Notes under the pieces: model-generated
Databases searched by the model: none
Seen by the model: only the letters and a program-made list of their open reading frames with translations
Told to the model about the DNA's origin: nothing
Part shown: positions 61,301 through 64,000 of the stretch, in pieces
Position numbering within the stretch: position 1 is the stretch's first letter
How the letters are laid out: every line of letters begins with the position of its first letter
Program-made: the position numbers and the translations under genes
DNA from: an uncultured bacterium
GTDB taxonomy: Bacteria > Krumholzibacteriota > Krumholzibacteriia > LZORAL124-64-63
Assembly: GCA_903912525.1 (NCBI GenBank)
Contig: CAIWHK010000010.1
Coordinates: forward strand, 46,136-110,135
Length of the DNA stretch: 64,000 nucleotides
Direction: 5' to 3'

Positions 61301-62830
61301 CTGTGCGGCCTGGTTAACGACTCCGCCGCCGCCGCCGATTGCCGTAACAATGATGTCCGGTCTGAACGATTCCGCGTACTTGAGCCCCGCGACAAGTGCC
61401 GCCGGATCCCACCGGCCAGACTCACAGTAACCTTCTGAGTCCAGAACGCCGTAGCCGATTCGCACAGGCAAGATCCTTATGCCTGGAGCCACGCCCACGA
61501 CCTTGCCGTGGTTGATGCTTGTGGCGACCATGCCCGCAACCGCCGAGCCATGCGAATTGTGACTGAACACATTGTTGTCGGGAACCGCATCGTCCTCATT
61601 GGGACAATTCGAGCTGAGGCTATTGAGAAAGTCGTAGCCGTGGAAATCGTCAACCACGCCGTTCTCGTCGTCGTCACCAGATAGGTCATTCAGCCATCCC
61701 TCATCATCAACATAGACATCTGGCTCTACCTCGTTGTTGTTGAGACCATCGCCCATGCGATATGTATCACCAACATTGAGGAAGGCGCTGAGGGAATTGT
61801 AGTTGACCCCAGCGAGAGAGATGGGATCCACCATCAGCGTATTTGCGGTGTTCGAGACTATGCGCGCGCTCAGCCCCATCGTGGACCCGCCCGCCGTTAG
61901 GTAGAGTCTCCGATTTGCCATCTTGTCGACGTTCCAATTCGCCCCGAAGTCGGAAATTGACAAACCTGAAACTGATCCGACCGTTCCGATGTATACGTCT
62001 GATTCAGCATCATTCCGGTAGTCGCGGCCCGCCGAATCCTCATCGAACAATGTGTCATTGTCGTCATCCTCAAATGCGGCACCAGCGCGTCCATCACTGT
62101 TGCCGTCTCCGGGCAGTTCTTGAGTGTTTGTGTACAACACGCCGTTATTGTAATACAGCAGCGAATCTTCAGGTGAACATTGAGCGGGTGGGCCGTCGCC
62201 ACCCAGTTCCGGGTGCATCCAATCAAATCCAGTATCAAGCACGGCGACCAGAACGCTTGGCGAGCCTCTTGTAATGCCCCAGGCCTGTACTAGGTCCATA
62301 TCGTGGTCCGCCGGTCCGGCGCCGTATGCACTGCACCATTCTTGTGGGTATTGCACTTCAGATTCAAGTCTCACATGCAAATGAGACTGGTCACTGCAAA
62401 AGGCGGTCTTATACTGCGGTGGGAAGTCGGCGGCTGTGTGCTCGCCAACAACCGGCTGCGCAAATTCGCGAGTCTCCATATGTTCGATAACTGAGGGCAT
62501 GGAAAATGGAAACTGCGTTGACTGAAAGCTCGCGGTTAGGACATGTACTATGTACGGCCCCTCCAGCGGCGAGGGTCCGCTCAACGGCGGCACTGTGTTT
62601 TCGAGCGCGATTACTCCAGGAAGCGCGCTGATTGAAACCGTTCCGCTTGCGGTATTCAGCTGAATCTCACCGTCGACAACCATTGGGGTTGTCAGCAATA
62701 TTCCCTCTTTGAATTCTAGGAACACCTGACTTGTTGGCATTCCGAAGTCAAATGCTCGCGTTGCCCCAGGCATGGCCACGGCCGCGAGACCAAGCAGAAC
62801 TGCAAGCCCTCTCAATGCAATTCGTATCAT
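58379..62830 (-). CDS. Giant exported subtilisin-like protease with FG-GAP repeats and ASPIC-like domain
   Basis: A 1483-residue secreted S8 protease. GGAGG precedes the ATG at 62830, and a signal peptide covers about residues 1-26 (TRA-FD). Triad: Asp199 (VAVLDTGFDWMHPEL), His427 (SHGSAVAGMVAT), Ser592 (GTSLSGPIAGG), with Asn525 (NGSGNSNSS) at the oxyanion position. About 230 residues separate Asp and His, far more than the usual ~35-60, including Asp-rich, calcium-loop-like stretches (EDDDNDTLFDED, DDDENGVVDD). Beta domains follow, then FG-GAP repeats (about 930-1270: DYDNDGDEDLF, DYDNDGWLDLF, DLNNDGNLDLI, DMNNDGHFDIV) and an ASPIC-like segment (about 1280-1345). It lacks both tail types. 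It is the first gene of a three-gene operon. Confidence 0.92.
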   Translation of the reverse strand: MIRIALRGLAVLLGLAAVAMPGATRAFDFGMPTSQVFLEFKEGILLTTPMVVDGEIQLNTASGTVSISALPGVIALENTVPPLSGPSPLEGPYIVHVLTASFQSTQFPFSMPSVIEHMETREFAQPVVGEHTAADFPPQYKTAFCSDQSHLHVRLESEVQYPQEWCSAYGAGPADHDMDLVQAWGITRGSPSVLVAVLDTGFDWMHPELGGDGPPAQCSPEDSLLYYNNGVLYTNTQELPGDGNSDGRAGAAFEDDDNDTLFDEDSAGRDYRNDAESDVYIGTVGSVSGLSISDFGANWNVDKMANRRLYLTAGGSTMGLSARIVSNTANTLMVDPISLAGVNYNSLSAFLNVGDTYRMGDGLNNNEVEPDVYVDDEGWLNDLSGDDDENGVVDDFHGYDFLNSLSSNCPNEDDAVPDNNVFSHNSHGSAVAGMVATSINHGKVVGVAPGIRILPVRIGYGVLDSEGYCESGRWDPAALVAGLKYAESFRPDIIVTAIGGGGGVVNQAAQAAVDAGAVYLNGSGNSNSSFPHPLSTVNPIVMVGALDPDDVRSSFSCYGPWVGVSARGRWLYVVNTYLNGVHLYRRDWFGTSLSGPIAGGVAALIKSAYPDFGRDDVIWKLKRGVDNIDSSNPLFVGRLGTGRVNAYKALTFYGNVAATGDTTWAHNIWIGGDVSVPEGHSLTIAAGDTVRVAIDDLLSAGANPNKIEFVINGELHINGTLAAPVVFHTIDDPQLTWQYNTTVNVTGSTFTIGGIAQIEATARSPLMAGVSTASQVFSVGVSAASALDSVKLDLSGLGVSGTTLRLYDNGQGEDLTASDGIYTSGLFAASLTAGGTYSAAVTAYVAGGGYSRRNVIVDVSAKVARFVDVSSQTGLNYQGVPYSAASGQFSTAFPSGMIMTASNAESAAHKRDYVLATGAPYFSSYGIPDTPSGARGAAFADYDNDGDEDLFVAHAQTPKLYRNDAGNFVDVTAAMGLATLAAGSTTGCWGDYDNDGWLDLFVTRSENLGGAEPPDHTNIMSAQHRLFRNTGGSGGGFVDATSSSGLTGVTPGSVAASWGDLNNDGNLDLIVLSAASPPSSDTHLYVNQGNGTFLDQFMSRMYYLGSHNVEFGTGVVWADMNNDGHFDIVTSCAGAGSMVYLNNGSGEFPGVQRVLLPPQSGEPGTCYSGLQVFDHNLDGWQDVLLLSGNPNKPSRVFLGKSTAGGGVEYVENTHNAGFSHTTKGIGSLAADFTGDGDMDLFVGRPVASGEFFYKTDDQSGANSLGQKYVKVRLVSPTADNVNRGGIGATVTLTAGSLVQTQMVDGGSGRGGQRDRTLTYGLGDYSGPVAATVRWPGGTVQSDITLIASGGGASEFINVISDATPVISNLSVATVVVPGTTFFDWVFSWDTDVACKAASDVLTIDQVNIANPCWPGWTTVTPSSGIPFVYEAKSGGGYRHKVLINHEECNLNCSFRYTVTSDNDLHSAPGPVKFKKVTFCPSGF

Positions 62831-63383
62831 TGTCGAGCCTCCAATCTCCCCAGAGTGTCTCTTGCTAATCGCATCTCTCAAAGCGCGGCGAACAAACGGC
62901 ACTAGTTCGCGACAACATGTCCGACCTTCAACGGCTTGCGGGAGGTGCTTGCTTTCTGTGGAGTTTCGCAAATGGACTCTTGAGGCATGGCTCGCGTGTG
63001 TCGAGACGATCCCGTTCATGATGATCCCTCCAAGCGGCCAAACCGTACATCATGCGATCTCAGCGCCGCCCCCATCAAGTGCGATCCATAGTGTCGCGGG
63101 AGCAACGCGCTTCGTGGAGTGAGCCTATGGAATCAAACAGTCGCCGTCAACGGCATTTTGGGGCCCGCCTCACGACGAGATCCCTCCGCACCACCAACAT
63201 ATCGTGACAATTGAGCACAGCGCATAAAGGAACCATGCTGTTATCGATCCGCCCGACGGAACGCAAGCGCACTATTGGCACGTAGAGTGTTACCGCCACG
63301 CTCGAACGCCCCAGTCGGTCATTCACGCCCTCAATCTCCACCTCCACCCCCCTGCCTGCTCCGGCGACAATCCAAGGTGAGAG
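62831..63383. other. Non-coding stretch upstream of the giant protease
   Basis: I see no recognisable gene. Short open frames exist on both strands (for example 63147-63347 minus) but none shows family motifs or a ribosome site. Promoters for the operon are presumably within the first ~150 bases; no clear -10/-35 pair stands out. Confidence 0.5.
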
Positions 63384-63530
63384 TCACCAACCCCCCGTAC
63401 GGTTCTCAGCAACGTGCAGGTACCGCGAAGTCACCAGCACTCTCGAATGTCCCAACCGATCCCGCAGACGGTGCAACGGTTCTCCGGCGTCGATCGCGAG
63501 GGACGCGGCCGTGTGCCGTAGGTCGAGGGC
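63384..63530 (-). pseudogene. Tyrosine recombinase (phage integrase) C-terminal fragment
   Basis: The frame reads DLRHTAASLAIDAGEP, HRLRDRLGHSRVLVTSRYLH and VAENRTGGW before a TGA. LRHT with the catalytic Arg, LGHS with its His and the nucleophile Tyr (SRYLH) are the C-terminal boxes of phage integrases. The rest of the gene is missing, and the preceding bases continue in another frame, so this is a degraded remnant. Confidence 0.75.
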
Positions 63531-63550
63531 CGGCGCACAAAGCGCACCCC

Positions 63551-63748
63551 TCAAACGAAGTACACCCCCACCCCACAGGACCGTTTGAACGCTCCGTACA
63601 GATGATCAAACGCGTGCGCATACCGGCAATGATCCAGGGCCCCGGTCTCCGTCCACCGGTATCGCAGTTCGCCGGTAGAGAGGTCACGGACACGTGACGG
63701 GGCTTTGAGCTGCGCGTAGAACTCCCCACGGATAAGAAGAACAACCGC
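63551..63748 (-). pseudogene. Possible phage terminase large-subunit C-terminal fragment
   Basis: One frame reads RGEFYAQLKAPSRVRDLSTG, then RYRWTETGALDHCRYAHAF and DHLYGAFKRS before a stop at 63551. EFYxQL, a turn with RYxW, and GxLDHCRYAxAF match the nuclease-domain end of phage terminase large subunits. There is no start or upstream domain. With the integrase fragment next to it, this suggests a decayed prophage. Confidence 0.45.
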
Positions 63749-63759
63749 TATTTCTCCCG

Positions 63760-63853
63760 CGACCGCCCGACGATCACGTCCCGGCCACCCATCGATGGTG
63801 ACACGCCCCGCTCCCGCCCGTCAATCGACCCCCCGGATGCAGGCCTGCAGCCG
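63760..63853 (-). repeat. Intergenic repeat A, copy 3, interrupted by the IS66-type end
   Basis: About 95 bases match 17615-17718. Core on the minus strand: TTGACG (63819-63824), 18-base spacer, CACCAT (63795-63800). It stops at CAGCCGCTGAATC, just where the insertion-sequence end begins at 63861; in copy 2 the sequence continues into hairpin repeat B. Confidence 0.6.
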
Positions 63854-63860
63854 CTGAATC

Positions 63861-64000
63861 GTAAGCGTCCGACCGCGCGCGTATTCCCTTGCCCCTGAAT
63901 TCACCGCATGATGCCGCCTCCCCAACCCGGAGGTGTCTCATGTCCAATCGTCGCCGCACGCCCGCCGAGATCGCGAACATCGTCGCTCAGTATCACGCCA
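63861..64000 (+). mobile_element. Left end of an IS66-family insertion sequence (truncated by the window)
   Basis: The sequence from 63861 begins GTAAGCGTCC, the typical terminal inverted repeat of IS66-family elements (GTAAGCG). A gene starting 80 bases in has an IS66 accessory-protein N-terminus. The bases before it (GCTGAATC) would be the target duplication if an 8-base repeat is found at the other end, which lies outside the window. Confidence 0.7.
63940..64000 (+). CDS. tnpA: IS66-family accessory protein TnpA (5' end only)
   Basis: Only 20 codons are inside the window: MSNRRRTPAEIANIVAQYHA. The (S/T)NRRRRTPAEIA-x-(I/L)V start is characteristic of the small IS66 orfA product, which binds DNA with a helix-turn-helix. 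GGAGG lies 6 bases before the ATG. The gene runs off the right edge. Confidence 0.75.
   Translation, partial: MSNRRRTPAEIANIVAQYHA

Larger units (their letters stand above)
56234..63750. other. Compositional island: lower GC than the rest of the window
   Basis: Lines sampled in this stretch run at roughly 50-57% GC, against about 70% elsewhere. It contains the three-gene secreted-protein operon and phage scars, and ends at repeat A copy 3 and an IS66-type end. This is consistent with horizontal acquisition, although secreted repeat proteins can also be compositionally odd. Confidence 0.6.

Noticed and set aside
63147..63347. 66-codon minus-strand frame upstream of the giant protease
   Set aside because: No ribosome site, no family motif and no composition signal of coding.

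Overview
The window looks like a chromosomal segment of an uncultivated, GC-rich member of the FCB superphylum (Eisenbacteria or Krumholzibacteriota would fit). This is inferred from the many secreted proteins with a C-terminal FlgD/Por-type tail (an N-P-F-N-P motif followed by a GVYF-like strand) and from the gene content; no rRNA or tRNA gene is present to confirm it. Most of the window is very GC-rich (about 70% in the lines I sampled). The stretch from about 56.2 to 63.7 kb is clearly lower (roughly 50-57%) and ends in prophage and insertion-sequence debris.

Layout: 0-6.4 kb holds secreted hydrolases (subtilisin with PKD domains, GH13 amylase) and a small secreted protein. 6.6-10.2 kb holds two secreted proteins with a shared short tail, flanking a DUF47-PiT phosphate uptake pair. 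10.4-16.2 kb holds an FG-GAP/ASPIC protein, then an anti-sigma factor divergent from an ECF sigma factor that is followed by an exported TPR-CHAT caspase-like protein. 16.2-23 kb holds a transposase scar, another short-tail protein, a large GH31 enzyme and a secreted metallo-beta-lactamase-fold protein. 23-31 kb holds a PARG-like fusion, a Ser/Thr kinase convergent with a second ECF-type sigma factor, a DUF6544-like protein, a GH130 fragment, a type III polyketide synthase and a CHRD protein. 31-36.4 kb holds a hybrid histidine kinase with an HD-GYP response regulator, a TPR protein and a cupredoxin lipoprotein. 36.7-48.6 kb holds an OPA-type transporter, a MetA-like acyltransferase, a TM2 protein, a polytopic glycosyltransferase, a CHASE hybrid kinase, a cysteine synthase homologue and a GH53 galactanase. 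48.9-56.1 kb holds a purine nucleoside phosphorylase, more secreted proteins and a PfkB kinase-BtpA pair. 56.2-62.8 kb is a three-gene minus-strand operon of secreted proteins ending in a giant subtilisin with FG-GAP repeats. 62.8-64 kb holds phage integrase and terminase scars, a repeat copy and the left end of an IS66-family element.

Four cross-window patterns stand out. (1) Six unrelated exported proteins end in the same short peptide, consensus [TSA]-W-G-x-[LV]-K-[AS]-[LS]-[FY]-R at the very C-terminus; none carries the FlgD-type tail. (2) A perfect palindrome, CTTGCGCCGGCGCAAG, occurs four times, always between genes and always upstream of a gene; three of the four targets are carbohydrate-related (GH13, GH31, OPA transporter). 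(3) A three-copy intergenic repeat preserves a TTGACG-N18-hexamer promoter-like core. (4) The sigma / anti-sigma / exported TPR-CHAT locus suggests a protease-controlled envelope signalling switch. The DUF47 gene appears frameshifted in a C-rich run.
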